Shown here: positions 11,871 through 24,422 of the stretch, piece after piece
How positions within the stretch are numbered: the stretch's first letter is position 1
How the letters are laid out: each line of letters starts with the position of its first letter
DNA from: Nomia melanderi
Lineage: Eukaryota; Arthropoda; Insecta; Hymenoptera; Halictidae
Direction of reading: 5' to 3'
DNA: 64,000 nt
Assembly: GCF_051020985.1 (NCBI RefSeq)
Contig: NC_135003.1
Location: 520,001 to 584,000, forward strand
Translations under genes and position numbers: made by a program
Notes under the pieces: model-generated
Seen by the model: only the letters and a program-made list of their open reading frames with translations
Database searches by the model: none
Told to the model about the DNA's origin: nothing

Positions 11871-13094
11871 CATGAATGTATTGTGTACTGATTTTTATAC
11901 CCCATTGTCTCTTTCGCAATGACATTTCTTTATTGTTATTTTTATAACGGATTTTGATTGCGAATATGGCATAATAAAAAGGTCATGAAAGTAATAATAT
12001 AAAGGAATAGGAAATACTTCTCTGGTAAGAGTGTAAGAGAGAGTAAGAGCTTGTTGGAACTATAGAAGTTTCGCACTTCCTCAGTTTCTAATTTGCAAAT
12101 TGAAAGAAAGAATGCTTAAATATAGAAAGATTCTATTTAGCCATATTTAATAAGAGCAAGTTCTATCTTCTGATTAGGAATTTTAAACCTTAAGAGTTCA
12201 TATCAAAAACTAATCGCGTAAAATGTGTGCAACTAGTATAACATTAAAAAAGTGTACACATTTGTCAACAAACATGGCAGAGTCGTTAGAATCGTTGAAT
12301 ATGGCTTCAGAAAATGTATTTTTAAGGTGATTGTGCTCGATTGTTGTTAAATTTGACAGCAACATTTAGTGAGCCGATACTTTTGAGGCAGACCGTGTAT
12401 TCTGACTCATCGCAGGACTAGGAAGGAAGGACAGGAAACGGACACAGGTAACCTGCGACCCCGTAATGAGATACAATCTCATGCTTCGTTAAGAAGTCGA
12501 CGAGGAAATAGACAAAAAGCGAGATTCGTTACGTCTCGCGTGATGATGCTCGGTCTGTTTCATATTCTGTGGTAAATTCGCGTTACGAAAGGAAACTTGA
12601 CGCATGAAGATTCCTATTTTCTATAAGCTATTAATTAGAATTCATTCGTTCTACACGAAATCCTGTGTTATTAGCACTAAACAGAGTCTCGTTAGATACC
12701 TCTTTAAAGAAAATGAAAAATCTAAGAATTGATAGCAGACTTCGAGGCTACTAACAAAATTCGAACATTTCTATTTTCAGATAATACAGCAACAGTTTAA
12801 AAATTGAATATTTTAAATATTTAATGGATAATATATCAGGTTATCTGAATTTTTCCAATTCTCAAATCTTTCCATGAGAATTCATTTGAACGAATAAAAT
12901 ATCTAAACAATAAAATAATAAAGTATTCGTCTAACGAATGTTGCTCGCATATAAGAAATAGCTCTACAATAGAAACATTTTAAATTTACTGGAACGAACG
13001 TGATACGAAAATGAAATCTCTAGTTTGCATCCCGGAACCACTAAAAAATCGGCCGAACCGGTACACGATTTGGTATTGCACGGTCACGTTATAC
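11871..13094. other. AT-rich interval with a Tc1-like end relic
   Basis: At 12373-12402 the string GCCGATACTTTTGAGGCAGACC ahead of GTGTA resembles the right-hand end of a Tc1/mariner element (…GATACTTTTG…ACTGTA type). No left partner was found upstream. The rest shows nothing. Confidence 0.3.
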
Positions 13095-13340
13095 ACATAT
13101 TTATTCGAAGCAGGAATCGAATCCTATCGGTCGGGCAGTGAGCGGTTAAGGCCAAGGTAATTGCATTGTACGCGGTTGTCCTTTCAAACGCCAATCACTG
13201 GCGACAAAACGTTCGTCGCGCCGAGGCGAATCGCGTTTGCGGCCGGACGGCGCCGCTCTTAAAGCCGCGCCACGGTTCTCCAACCCGTCTGTACACATCG
13301 CGTATACACAATGAGTTGAAAAAAAGATTTAAACACACGA
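13095..13340. promoter_or_regulatory. Short GC-rich island 7
   Basis: CpG-rich block of about 250 bp with no distinctive motif. The AT-rich sequence from 13341 to 13799 shows nothing. Confidence 0.2.
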
Positions 13341-13799
13341 TTTTCTTGTGATGAATTTACTCTGTGAAATAACGGATTGATACGATCCAGATTATTGAAT
13401 ATTTTATTATACATAAAAGGACGTGCTCTTTTATTATAGATACAAGAGTAATTTATCCTTCAAGAATAATGTCAGAAAAGGGAAATCTCATAGTAAAAAG
13501 GATATCTGAGTTAATAACATTGCATTTTAAAAAATATATTTCATGTAATTTAGTAGATTTTTTAAAAATATATAAATCTTTGAAAAACTCTAATCCTATA
13601 CATCCAACACACCTTCAAATATCTTCTTAAATCGATCAAAACGGTTTAATTCATAAATTTTCTAATATGTCCCGACTGTTCATAGTTTAAATTTTTAACC
13701 GTTTAAAAAATTTGTTTACCACTACTTTTTAATTATATTAACTTGAATTCAGTATTAAAATTTATATTTCCTTTAACATAATCAAAACTTTAACAACTT

Positions 13800-14600
13800 G
13801 CAAGCAGCAGCAGGTTCTTCCAAATCAGCTACCCGTCCGTCGTCTGGACCCGCCATTTTGTCGCAGCGCGGTAGCAGTAGCGTACAGCGAGTCGGTCGCG
13901 TGACACATTCGATCGAGAAGAAATTTCCCGGTCTCCGTAAATTTTCTGGTCGGTCGTTACCGGGTAAAAATTAACGAAGGATTTACACCAGCAATAAAGT
14001 ATCGCGGCGAGTCTCATTTACGCGGCTCGTAATCGTGCGAGCGCGAAAACGTTACGCTTCCGCCAGTCGGGTTTTATGCTTTATGAATGGCCCGTCGCGC
14101 GTTCGTTCGGGAAATGCTGAGAAAATTTCTCGAATGGTAGCCTTTTACACACACGCGCGCATACACATACACATACACGTACGCATATACTCTCACAACG
14201 CGTACTTCGCTCAGGAATCTCTCTTTTCCTCGATTCTTTACGAGAGAGAAAACAACCGGGCGGCTCCTTGCGCTCGCCGGTTAACCTGGACTTCGCTGTT
14301 GCTGCTATTGCTGCTGTTGCTGCTACTGCGTCTCGTCAAGCGGCACACTCCGCGGAGGAGAGGCGGTATGACAATCACGTAAACGCTCGGCGAACGAAGC
14401 CGCTCGCTGGGTCCACGTAGATCAGAAGACGGCGGCCGCGTTTGTGCGCGCTGAACGATGCACATAAATGAATAGACCACGACCGAGACTTGAACCTCCC
14501 GCGTTGTCCCGGATCGTTCATTTAATTGGGAGCTTATGGGGAATACGCCGCGATATTTGTCCACGCGTTTTGCGCTGCACTGCGCGAGATTAACCGCGGT
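13800..14600. promoter_or_regulatory. GC-rich island 8 with microsatellites
   Basis: Contains CCGCCATTTTGTCGC near 13848 (Pho/YY1-like GCCAT core), a run of ACACAT/ACGC dinucleotide-type repeats at about 14149-14190 and an imperfect CTG/TTG repeat at 14296-14330. On the minus strand the latter reads as a Ser/Asn run in a 108-codon frame, and on the plus strand as a Leu run; both follow from the microsatellite. Confidence 0.3.
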
Positions 14601-15579
14601 TGTATCTATGACATACGTATTGGGTGTAATTTAAATTTATTCATTTATATTGACTATTTTGTATTTACTGTTACATCCCGCTCCACTACACACCCTATAT
14701 ATATTCATATTAACTGTTATTATTATTATTATCATTACTACTTACTACTACTACTATATCATGCCTGCGTTCATCTGAATCGCGTTCATCATTATCTCTA
14801 TCTGAAGACAATGATTATTCGTACCGAAATGCGCCGTTAGCATTACTGCGTTTACTTGTAAATCTAGCTTTGTAAATATCGTGTACATCTGACGAAGCCC
14901 GAACATAGTTGATAGTCCGACGTTCATATCCTTAGTTTCCGCCTCTCTACTACCAAATTCTCTCCTTCCCGAGTTTTCCTAAATACCATCAATCAAGAAG
15001 AAGAGCAGAATTATCTTAACCACGCAACGGTCAAACCCTCTACCTCGTTTTTCCAACTCCCACCCTCTTTTTCAGGAGTATTTCTCCCGTGTATTGTGGC
15101 AATATAACATTTATTAATGAATAATTTTGATGAATTAATACAAGGTGCCGTGAGAACGATAACAATGTGATTGTGAATACTTACATTTTCGTTGATGACA
15201 GTTGTACACATTTGCAATATGTCACATTTAAATTTTCAGAATTGGAACGTGTTCATATTTTCTTACTTATTTGCTCAGAACTTATTTATGGTACAACCTA
15301 ATACATGGAAACGAGAGGATTTTCATGATACTAATAAGACGGTGATTTTGTCTTATTCAAGGAAATCCAAGACATAATTCATTGCTTTTACGCAGCTCGA
15401 GGAGACTGGAAATGAGTATACAACAAAGTGCAATGAGCAGATGTAGATAAAATTGTTTGGAACTTTAAAGCCACACGGCTTCATTTATCCCGTACGCTAT
15501 TCACCCTTAAAGTTCCGAACCCCTTTTTATTGCACCGTATAAATAACGACAGCTCCGCTCAATAAATCAGCAGAGTATT
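14601..15579. other. AT-rich interval with TTA microsatellite and a hairpin
   Basis: An imperfect trinucleotide run (TTA, then CTA) occupies about 14715-14757. GGAACTTTAAAG at 15459-15470 pairs at 11 of 12 positions with CCTTAAAGTTCC at 15505-15516 around a 34-base loop. Neither has an evident function. Confidence 0.4.
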
Positions 15580-16140
15580 TTAAAAGGGTTCGTTATTTTC
15601 CGAAGACATTACCCAACCTCGCCGGACCTTTTTTCCCCGGGCACGAAGTCCTGTCGTATAAGCTCCGCTATTTATGCGGCATCGTGATCGATACCGGTTG
15701 AATAGGCAGAACGCGAGCGAGCAAATCGTCAACGGAGTATATATACGTACGAGTGCCACGGCTAGTAAGAAGCCCACGTAGGCGGTTGGTAAGCCGTATT
15801 GACGTTACTTAACCACTTAAGTTACTTACAGCCGGTGCTGTTATTGTCGAACGTGCTAATAGATTGGCGGCTTCCATTTCTTCAGCAATAATAAATTATC
15901 AAGCCTGCTGGCGAACGTGTCGTAACGTCAGCGGACTCGTGCCGGGTACCTCCGGTTCGAGGGTTGAACCACCCGAGCTGGCGACAACCCGTTCCTCCGC
16001 CGACTGTACACGTACCGGTCTATACTCTGGACGCGAATAATGTATAAGCTGTCGCGAAAGTTTTATTTTCCCGAGAAGCTTTGTTAAACCCCCTCTCGCT
16101 GCGTATCGTTTCGCTGCAAACATTGTCACCAACTATTCTT
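15580..16140. promoter_or_regulatory. GC-rich island 9
   Basis: CpG-rich block holding GTATATATACGTAC at 15738-15751, which could act as a TATA-like element but lacks a clear initiator at the proper spacing. The AT-rich sequence from 16141 to 17089 shows no repeats or ORFs of note. Confidence 0.25.
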
Positions 16141-17089
16141 TTGTTGCACCGTCGATGCGTGGGACACCATTCTGTTCTTAATTTTTTATCGTTGATATGT
16201 GTTCGACGTTAGTCAAGTTCCATCGATCGAGAAGTGAAATGTGTACCAGGATCTAGATGCATTAAATTTTATTGAGAACTAGTACTTAGACTTTAGTGGT
16301 GTAGTTGGATTACAAACTGTTGAATAAATATAGATTTTTGTAATTTATTTGTTGGATAAGTTTAAGATTTGAGTGACATTTTAAAAATGGTTTTTCCTGG
16401 GAAAAAGGATTAATTTGTTAATCAGGTGATTCTTTGACTAAAACTGTTCATAAATTGTAAGGGAAATAGGAAAGATTTGAAGCCATTTATCTCGAAATGA
16501 ATACAATTATAATGCAGTTGATTTCAGCGAATATTACAATTCGTGCTTACACTTTTTGAAATGACTGAAAGTTGAATATTGGTAAATAGGGGCTATGCCA
16601 TAAATTAACTTTTCTCGTTCAAACCTAAACGATCTTTATAATATCTCTAAAATTGAAGATAATGTCATTTCATTTTTTTCATGTAATGTTTCCAATTAAT
16701 ATAATCCAAATATATTAAGATTTTAAAAATATCCAAGTTAAGCTTTATCCTTCTAACCTGCCGCCTCACTGCCAAGCATGGATACATAAAAAATAATTGC
16801 AACGTTAAAATACGTATGAATTAATTTCCTGTTTTTTGATATTACTTTACATTTACCCAACATTCATAATTGAATTTCCTCTTTGAAATTGACAAAATTT
16901 ATTTGTAGCAACTAGTAATCATTCTATGATGTTCTTGGAGTGATAAGGATTAATATAAAATATTTGATAATCCAGAACATATTTATATTTACATAATACG
17001 TATATTATTTAATCAAAGTGGAGGTACTTACCGTAAAGTTACTTAAATAGCATTGAAATCTAAAAACCACAGAATTCAGAACCTGTAGC

Positions 17090-17760
17090 GGTCGAAGAAG
17101 GTAACTCCGATTCAACCATTGATCTTTGTAGCCCCTCCCAGAAATCATCGCGATCGATCGAGACGCATCCCTTACGGAAAGCCCGTCGTTCCATCCTTTC
17201 ACCGTCCAAGTCTTGAGCGGCCGCTTAGCCGGCGCGAAATAAATAATTTATTTTTTCCCGTGTCCGATCGAACAGGAGCGTCACGAGCGGCGAACAGCCG
17301 AAGCCGGGCTCTTTCGACTTCCTCCTTTCGCGGAGAAAGTCATTGTTGTTCGCGGTTTCAATGAAGTTTAAGTAACCGACCCCACGGCTCACGGATATAT
17401 CACCGTGCCATTGTGGCGCCAAGACATTGTTACACCAACGCGGCGGGTGTGCATTGTTTTATGGGGCCCCGCGCGATGCAACGGAATAGTGGCACAGCTA
17501 AAGGAGCCTGTAAATATCTTCCTCCTCGTGCTCTGTAATTACAATGTGGAAAAAATCCGCGATACGCGGGACGCACTCGTAAAACAAGCCGCGAGTCGTC
17601 TCGCAAGAGGATCCTCTTTTGATGTTCCATCGCGGTTAATAGCTGATATTAGTAACGAACCGGGAGAGTTACATTGTGTTCGCGTTACTCGGGTATCTAG
17701 CAATGATTCACGTTCTTAGTATCAGCTAAATGGCGATTGTGATATTTCCACGAGCGTCGT
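17090..17760. promoter_or_regulatory. GC-rich island 10
   Basis: CpG-rich block with several CGTAAA/TTTACG words (for example ACTCGTAAAAC near 17577) of the Abd-B/Caudal type. Overlapping plus and minus frames up to 104 codons are mutual shadows. Confidence 0.25.
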
Positions 17761-18529
17761 AATCGTGTCTTTTTTACTAAGATATTATTCACGTTCGACA
17801 TCGACTTATCGACAATGGATATATCCAGTTTCCTTTGAATAAGAAGAGATTTTTGTAGTGTTTGTTGCGTGATTGTTTGTGGAGGAAATGTTGTGTGTCA
17901 CATGTAATAGAGTTATGATGAACAATGAACGTATTTGTCCACAGACATTTTTTATTATTTTGAATGTTGTCTACAATGATATTTGGTTGCACTACTGAAA
18001 GAAGAAGGACCCTTTAGAATATAGCTGTTGTTTTCAAATTGTTTTCTGTAAACAATAAGTATATTTTGTTAAAGTTTTGAATTATTTCTAGTATGTTAAT
18101 TTATCTATTATTAATATTTGTTTAATATGGGGGCATGTATATAATCCACTGTCATCTCTCCTATATAAAATACCTGTATCACTTATCCCATAAATCGAAT
18201 CAAATTAAGAAAACTTTCAATTAATTACTAACTTGCTTTAGAGAAGCAAATTTATATTTTTTAGCTATTTAATTCACTTTTCAAAAATGTCCGAATACTT
18301 TCGTTGCACATTATTAATATTTAACTTATATTGTTTGTACCTTATTTTGGAAGGCGAACAAGTAATGTCTCCTTCGTTAAACTCCGTTCGTATGTAACAT
18401 ATTCTGTGCCATCGGAAATTTTGGTAATATCTTGCTTATAAAATATATTAATTTTTTAAACACAATATCCAGTATATTTTGTCTTTTGTCTTTTGCATAT
18501 TTCGATACCATCTTTGACATTTTCACTGC
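17761..18529. other. AT-rich interval with a Tc1-like end relic
   Basis: ATGTCCGAATACTTTCGT at 18286-18303 matches the outer-end word of the Tc1-type element at 24394-24410 (GTCCGAATATTTTTGT). No partner end was found, so this is a fragment or a solo end. Confidence 0.3.
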
Positions 18530-18990
18530 CTTGTGATGCCATCCGCGACTACGAGTTTCACAGGAAACATTTTCTTAAAAAAATAGGCATGTACGAAAAA
18601 TGGTACACGCGGAGCTCGACGTGTTAAATATCCGCGGTTATCTTCTTTTCCACCAGACACGGGGTACAACGTTTCACTTTCATCCTGGATGACTCGAGCA
18701 GACGATACCGGGGTATCGAATTGCGATACGTCCGCGTTTAACACAGGCCTGATCGTGATTTTAACATTTATTTCGAGCACGTTCCGCTGGTGTAACGGAG
18801 GGAAACTCATGCAGCATGATACACCTACGGTCACGTACACACCGAGTCTGACAACACGTGCCGTGTTCTACTTGCATGAACCGCCTCGCGATTGCTCTCG
18901 CTCGCGCGGCTCTATATAATCGGCACTCTGATGTACCATTCATCAGTTTATCATTTTCGAGTGAAAAATCACTCTCTAAAGTAACGAGGT
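18530..18990 (+). promoter_or_regulatory. GC-rich island 11 with TATA-Inr core promoter candidate
   Basis: TATATAA at 18913-18919 sits 32 bases upstream of the A in TCAGTT (18943-18948), the spacing expected for an insect TATA box and initiator. Upstream, CACGTG lies inside CTGACAACACGTGCC (18848-18862). The island is CpG-rich up to the TATA box and AT-rich after it, as is typical at a start site. No coding exon could be identified downstream. Confidence 0.4.
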
Positions 18991-19384
18991 ACTCCATTAC
19001 ACTATTTTACTACATTTTCTTTACTGTTTATCCCTATTTCACATTATTTTATAAATATTATTTCGCAGTATTTTGGCGAATTATAATTCCATTTTTCCTT
19101 TTAAAGTGAATCCTCCACACTATAGTCTATTCAAGAGGTAAACAATCGTCCAAGTATGTTACAAATTTTATTTTATTCGTGAAAACAAAATTTGTAATTC
19201 AATTCATTTGTAAAAATTAATTTTCGGATCTACAAATTCTCCATTGGTATTGTCAGAATCGAAATAATTCATAATGAATAAATTTTCATCGCAATATATA
19301 ACATCTGAAAATACATAAGTGAAGTAGCTCGATGAAAATCAAACAATTTATTTTTATCTTGAATCTGCGCAATAAATTCGTCCT
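18991..19384. other. AT-rich interval downstream of the promoter candidate
   Basis: No open frame of interest and no clear splice donor paired with coding sequence. If the upstream promoter is real, this would be untranslated leader or intron. Confidence 0.35.
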
Positions 19385-19870
19385 TACTCGCGCGTACCGA
19401 TAATATCGATGCAAGAAAGTCGTCGAATGATGACGGTGTGGTTTTTAATTTCTCACATTACGTCATCCGCGACTGAGGCGTCGCCGATCAGTGAGCAAAA
19501 CGCAGGTGACACACGGTGCAACAAGGAAAGCGCGGCAATTATTACTAATTACAACGTGTACCCGCGGTGAGATTGACAGCTTCCATATTTAAACTGAAAT
19601 CCCTCTTGTTATGTAATTGCGCGAGCTAACTTCCATTACACAGCGCGCGCTCGGTTCACGGAGCGCTGACAACACGTGCCACACTTCTGCCGCGTGATTT
19701 GCGTTACGTGCATGCGCCAGCGCGGCGGATTCGCGGCGTTACACGTAGAAACTATTCCCTGCGCTGTTCGCTTCGTGGTTGCTCTCCCCAGCTTTCGTGC
19801 TGGCAAATAGGAGACGCCGGAGACTTTCACCGTGTCACGGCGAAAGAAAAAACCACCCGTCCCGAACTAT
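19385..19870. promoter_or_regulatory. GC-rich island 12, second copy of E-box 15-mer
   Basis: CTGACAACACGTGCC at 19666-19680 repeats exactly the 15-mer at 18848-18862, about 0.8 kb away; the flanks are not similar. CACGTG is the canonical bHLH E-box, and CACGTGCC also fits Hairy/E(spl)-type sites. The 146-codon plus frame from 19699 crosses into a mobile element and is not a gene. Confidence 0.3.
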
Positions 19871-19990
19871 TTCTCCATAGGAAAATTAGTTACGATAAGC
19901 TTTTCTTTGATTTCTTTCTCGTCTTTTATAAGCTGTCCTTTTTCACTGGTTTTTTGGTTAACTACTTTGCGAAGACAGGAAGACGATTAA

Positions 19991-20602
19991 CCCCTTGCAC
20001 TACAATATCGCGTCTGACCCGTGGCGAAGATTTCAAATACACTTTAACACTCGAAGTTCAGTTTTACTCTTTTCGAGTTACTGATATCTTAAAGATGTTA
20101 AATGTCCGAAATTATATGAAAAATAATATAAAAGGATAATTTCACTTCAGTACTGTAATCAATATACGAAGAAACTGAAACAAATCTATTGTTACAATTT
20201 TTATAAGGAGTATATATTAATTATGTCGAACATACGGTTGTTTTAGTGTTAACAGATGTAAATGTGACTTGTGTAGTTGTGAAAGAAATCACGAAAGTCC
20301 GAACTACGATATCGTGTTGAATAGTATGAAATATGTACTGTTCACGAAAGTGTTTGAAGCTTTATGAAAAATTGCCAGCGTTTCGAGTTATTATAGCTTG
20401 GTGAAAAGGAAATTATATTTCCACCTGCATTCATTTTAAAACATGAAGCTTTTTCTCACAGTACCGAGGTCATTTTCCTTAACTTCTTGCATTACCATTT
20501 GACTGGGTAAAATCCGAGCCATAATTCTAGGGGTCGATATCTCACTCGTGACATTCATGTTTGGCCCGAAATTGTGATCACGAGTGAAAGTAGTGCAACG
20601 AG
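19991..20602. mobile_element. TTAA-flanked element, 612 bp, with nested MITE
   Basis: TTAA at 19987-19990 and 20603-20606. Left end CCCCTTGCACTAC; right end reverse-complemented CTCGTTGCACTAC, 11 of 13 identical. A second TTAA element (20048-20248) is inserted inside. No transposase frame remains. Related end words occur at 46870 and 57568. Confidence 0.6.
20048..20248 (+). mobile_element. CACTAGAAC-family MITE, nested
   Basis: TTAA flanks at 20044-20047 and 20249-20252. Left end CACTCGAAG; right end reads CACTAAAACAAC when reverse-complemented. The interior shares TCTATTGTTACAATTTTTAT with the opposite-strand copy at 53745-53972, which fixes the family. It lies wholly inside the 19991-20602 element, so it inserted later. 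Confidence 0.6.
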
Positions 20603-20606
20603 TTAA

Positions 20607-21650
20607 AGATGTTTTTAAGTTATGTAGCAAACAGAAAAGACAGGATACTTTTCAAGAAGAGTGAAAGTTAAAACGTCAATATAAATGTTGACAAATTTTA
20701 TAAACACCAAAATCCATTATTTGTACAACTATATTCTTCTGTGCGACTTTCTTGTGTACTTTCTGACTTTGAAATATTAGAGACAGCGGACGAAAAGAAA
20801 TTTTAAGATTTCATCGATTTTTTATTACATACTATAATACAATACTGCCACAGATATATACAGGATTAAACGTATTAACAGAGAAGTCGGAGACAGAGAA
20901 AGAATTTCGCGGAACGATTTAACCGATTTCGTGAGTCCGGCCCAATCGAATAATTTCCGTGAAAGCGTTCTCAAACGAGATAAAGATACCCTTAACGTTC
21001 AGGCCAGTGATCGATTCCGGATTATCCGCGATAAACTCCAGGAAAGTAGAGGAATAAGAAAAAAAGTCAGTTGTTACGAGAGGCTGGACGCGTAGTTACG
21101 CCGAGTCGTATTAACGAATGTAATTATCCGGATGAGAGCCGGCCGATTATAAGCGTTATACGAAACGGGCTGGCCGCGTCCGCACGGTTGGGGGCAGTCC
21201 TGGTCATTCCTTAGCGGCCATCGCCCAGCGTGATCGTATCGGGGTCCTACTATTAGTACGGTGATATATGTCATCATTATATCCTCCTTATTGCGTTAAA
21301 CCGCATCCCGTGATTTATGCCTCCAGCGACCTGCTTCACTTCCGTTCCTTTTCTATCTTTTTACGATCGGGTCTCCGGCGATTCCGTTTCGTGCAACAAG
21401 CCAGCGCTGGCCCACAATGTTTATAGATCCCCTTTATACACACGCTCTTGCGTATATTTTTCGGCTTGTTATGCTCGCACGAGTTACGACTTCCAGCTTC
21501 TCGCATCGTCGATAGACGCGAGGATAAAGATTTTGAACGGAAAATTGTTGCTTTTCGTTGCGGGGATGAGCCATGGACGGGAAAAATGGTTGACGGGAAG
21601 TCTGATAGATGTTTTACTTTCTGGAAGGTTATGATTTTGCGTTGTGGAAT
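20607..21650. promoter_or_regulatory. AT-rich spacer, then GC-rich island 13
   Basis: The island runs from about 20900 to 21650. GGATTATCC at 21019-21027 carries a Bicoid/Otx-type GGATTA core, and a second ATTATCCGGAT lies near 21121. Frames of 67-105 codons are shadows. Confidence 0.25.
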
Positions 21651-22700
21651 GATTTCTTTAGCTTTTCTGGGTATAGTTTGAAATGTATTAGTTAAATTTG
21701 TGAAGTATTAAACGTGTGCAGTTCAACAGTGACCAATATTGTAATTATGACGGTGCTCAGTTTCGAACATAACCCCTAAACTCATGAGCAAACGCGAGCA
21801 CAAGAATCTGTTAATGTTCATTTTTATATTAACTGAATAAGATTTTCAAGCTTCTGAGCTCCATACAAGATGCGATGCGTTCTTCTATTTTCAGTTTTTC
21901 ATTTATTTTTGTACCGGCAGATATTATGTTTGCAATTACAAGCTCAAAAGCAGAATATTACTAAAAGGTAATATATGAAACATATTAAACATTTAAACAA
22001 TATTAAATCAACAGTAGGACCGCAATATATATCATGCATCCTATGTACTTGAAAATAACACAATTCTCGCAAATAATTCTATTAAATTCTACGGGATCCT
22101 TGAAGGACCAACAGGGTTAACCTAGAAAGAATAGTCGCATACCTGGCGCAAATGCATCGAATGTTCCCACAAATTCCGCGAAAGAATTCGGCTATTCATG
22201 CGGGACACCGGCAGAGAAGTCTGTTGTTACGGAAGACACGGACCGGCTTGACTTGATTCACATCGTGTACGCGAATAGCGGTAGTGCTCGTACAGTAAAC
22301 ATCGAGAATATTGGTATAATATGTAGATCTAGGCATGTACGTGGGTTGCCGGTAATGCCCTCATAAATCAGGCCCTCCATTGTTTTCCTTCATTGAATGA
22401 CCCGAGCGGTTTCTGCACGGTAGTCTCCCGCATTCCATATTTCTGTTCGGAATATTACCGGCGTTCGATATAAATCCGACCGTTCCGAGCATTTAACTTT
22501 CTTGCTGGGAGTTCTGCGGCTACTGCTGGCGAATCCCTTCTCTCGTCTCGAAACAGGTGCAGAACTCGGAGGATTCGATCGTCCTCTAATTTTCAGCTGA
22601 ATTGTTGGTGAATTCTAAGAAAAAATGAATATTTCTTTATCGGGTACGACAACAGATGATCCAATGTTTTCTTAATATTTTTACAACTAATCGAGTATTT
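21651..22700. promoter_or_regulatory. AT-rich spacer, then GC-rich island 14
   Basis: The AT-rich part to about 22100 shows nothing. The moderately GC-rich island (22100-22600) has no strong motif cluster. It ends just before the palindrome that contains the Tc1 element. Confidence 0.2.
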
Positions 22701-22831
22701 TGTCTTCGTCTTTTTAACTCTTTGGGCTTGAAAATATTTTTCATACATATATTTAGCATTTTCTGATGTAATGCTGATGATATATTTTATAAGTAATATA
22801 ATTTCGTTTCAATGTTTCGTGTATTAATATG

Positions 22832-24422
22832 CAGTGAATCACAAAAATATTTGGACACTAAGATATGCTCGACTTTAATCACCTATATCTTTGTTAATTA
22901 TGAAAGAAATTAACTATTTTTTTCTTTGAATAGAGTATTTATCGTACTTTACAAATATGTACAACTTAATTACCTAACACGCAGTAGTACAGTAATATTA
23001 TAAATTAAATGAGATGATAGTAATTTTTCGCGTCCAAAATATATTCGGACATTATAAATAATTAATATTATATAAACCAAAATTTAACTTTTAATACTTA
23101 GTAGCGTGACCTTTTTGTTTTATCACTTGTTTTAATCAATTTGGCGTACTAAATATAATTTTTTTAATGTATTTTATATTTGTTTTTTCCTATTCGTCTC
23201 GCAATCTCTGTTTCAATTCTTCTCTATTCTTTATCGGTGTTGTCCTTATTCTTTTGTGTAAATTATCCCATAGACTTTCTATAGAGTTAAGATTTGGGGA
23301 CTGAGGAAGAGGGTGTAATACTTTTGGACAGTTATATAGTAGATATTCTTGTACGATCCTTGCCTTATTCTTCGGATCGTTAACCTGGTAGAATTTGAAG
23401 CTCTTTTTCAATACCCATGTTAACTGCACTTGATACTAAATTTTCTTTTAAAATACGTAAATTTTTGTTTTTGTGCATGATGTTCTCAACAAGACAAGTT
23501 TTCCTACTCCTCTGCTCGATATGCCCCCCAGACCATAGCATGCCTTCCACCATTTTAATGTACTTCGCAAATTTTTCGGATCTAAAGCTTCATTTCGCTT
23601 ACGCCAAATTATATACCGTCTATCCGAACCAGATAAATTAAATTTAGATTCATCAACGAAAATGACGTCTCTCCATTATGACTCTTCCTCTGAAATCATT
23701 TTTCTTGCGAAAGTTAAACGTTTCTTTTTATTTACTTCACGGATGTACGGTTTCTTTATTGCCACTCTCCCATTATAATCATTTTCTTTAAGTAGTCGTC
23801 GAACTGTTCGTGCGTTTACAGATTTCTCACTTTCTTCTCGAAGTTTAGCAGCTAATGCATAAGCACTTGGTCGTGGGTTTTCTCCTACTTTCCGTATAAC
23901 CTTCCGTTTTTCTCTTTCATTCATTACTTTTGATCGATCACTTTGAGGAAGTGATTCAATTCTGTCTTCATTCTTAAATCTATTAACGATATCTGCTACC
24001 GTACTTTTTCAAGATTAAGCGTAGTAATTAAAGTTAAGCATAAATGTTTTTACTTTTACGAGACATCTTGACGATAAACGACAGTATAATAGGTAAACTG
24101 TACAGTAGGACTGACTACTTGCTACTAAATCCGATGCGTGATATTCGTAAACAAAACTATTCTTCTCCGAGACACACATTTCTTCGAACTATTCAAGTAC
24201 TATTAATAAATATATTACGTACTATAGTAAATAAGTAGCAAACTAAATTAACTGTCCGAATATTTTTCGTACGCGAATAATTAAGCTGTACATATTGGTA
24301 AAGCACAATAAATATTCCATTGAAAGAAATAAGTTAGAGGTAAATTTCTTTCACAATTAGTAAAGATATGGGCGGCTAAAGTTAAGCATTCAATAGTGTC
24401 CGAATATTTTTGTGAGTCACTG
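22832..24422 (-). mobile_element. Tc1/mariner element with IR/DR ends, defective
   Basis: Ends start CAGTG and match at 27 of 29 bases (22832-22860 against 24394-24422). The right side is followed by TA; the left TA has become TG. The ends are long, roughly 170-220 bp. The outer motif word (ATATTCGGAC) recurs at the inner edge of each end (about 23040 and 24255), the inverted-repeat/direct-repeat layout of Tc1-type elements. Between the ends lies a transposase pseudogene on the minus strand. Total length 1591 bp, normal for the family. Confidence 0.9.
23190..24066 (-). pseudogene. Tc1-type transposase pseudogene
   Basis: A likely start (MSRKSK) reads from 24066. It is followed by a garbled N-terminal part, then a frame with the end of the first helix-turn-helix (VADIVNRF), then the second helix-turn-helix and a GRV/KKPY region (23676-23924). 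An in-frame TAA follows EEES. The next segment carries VIFVDESKF, containing the first DDE aspartate. Frame changes occur around the MVWG region (about 23520-23550) and twice between 23400 and 23480. The last frame (23190-23429) has NDPKN and SPNLNSIESLW, containing the catalytic Glu. The second catalytic Asp, expected just before NDPK, reads Val (QVNDPK). The family cuts and pastes DNA at TA sites; this copy cannot be active. Confidence 0.9.

Noticed and set aside
12373..12402. Second Tc1 element
   Set aside because: Only one end-like string, with no partner end and no transposase remnants; kept as a relic within the interval entry.
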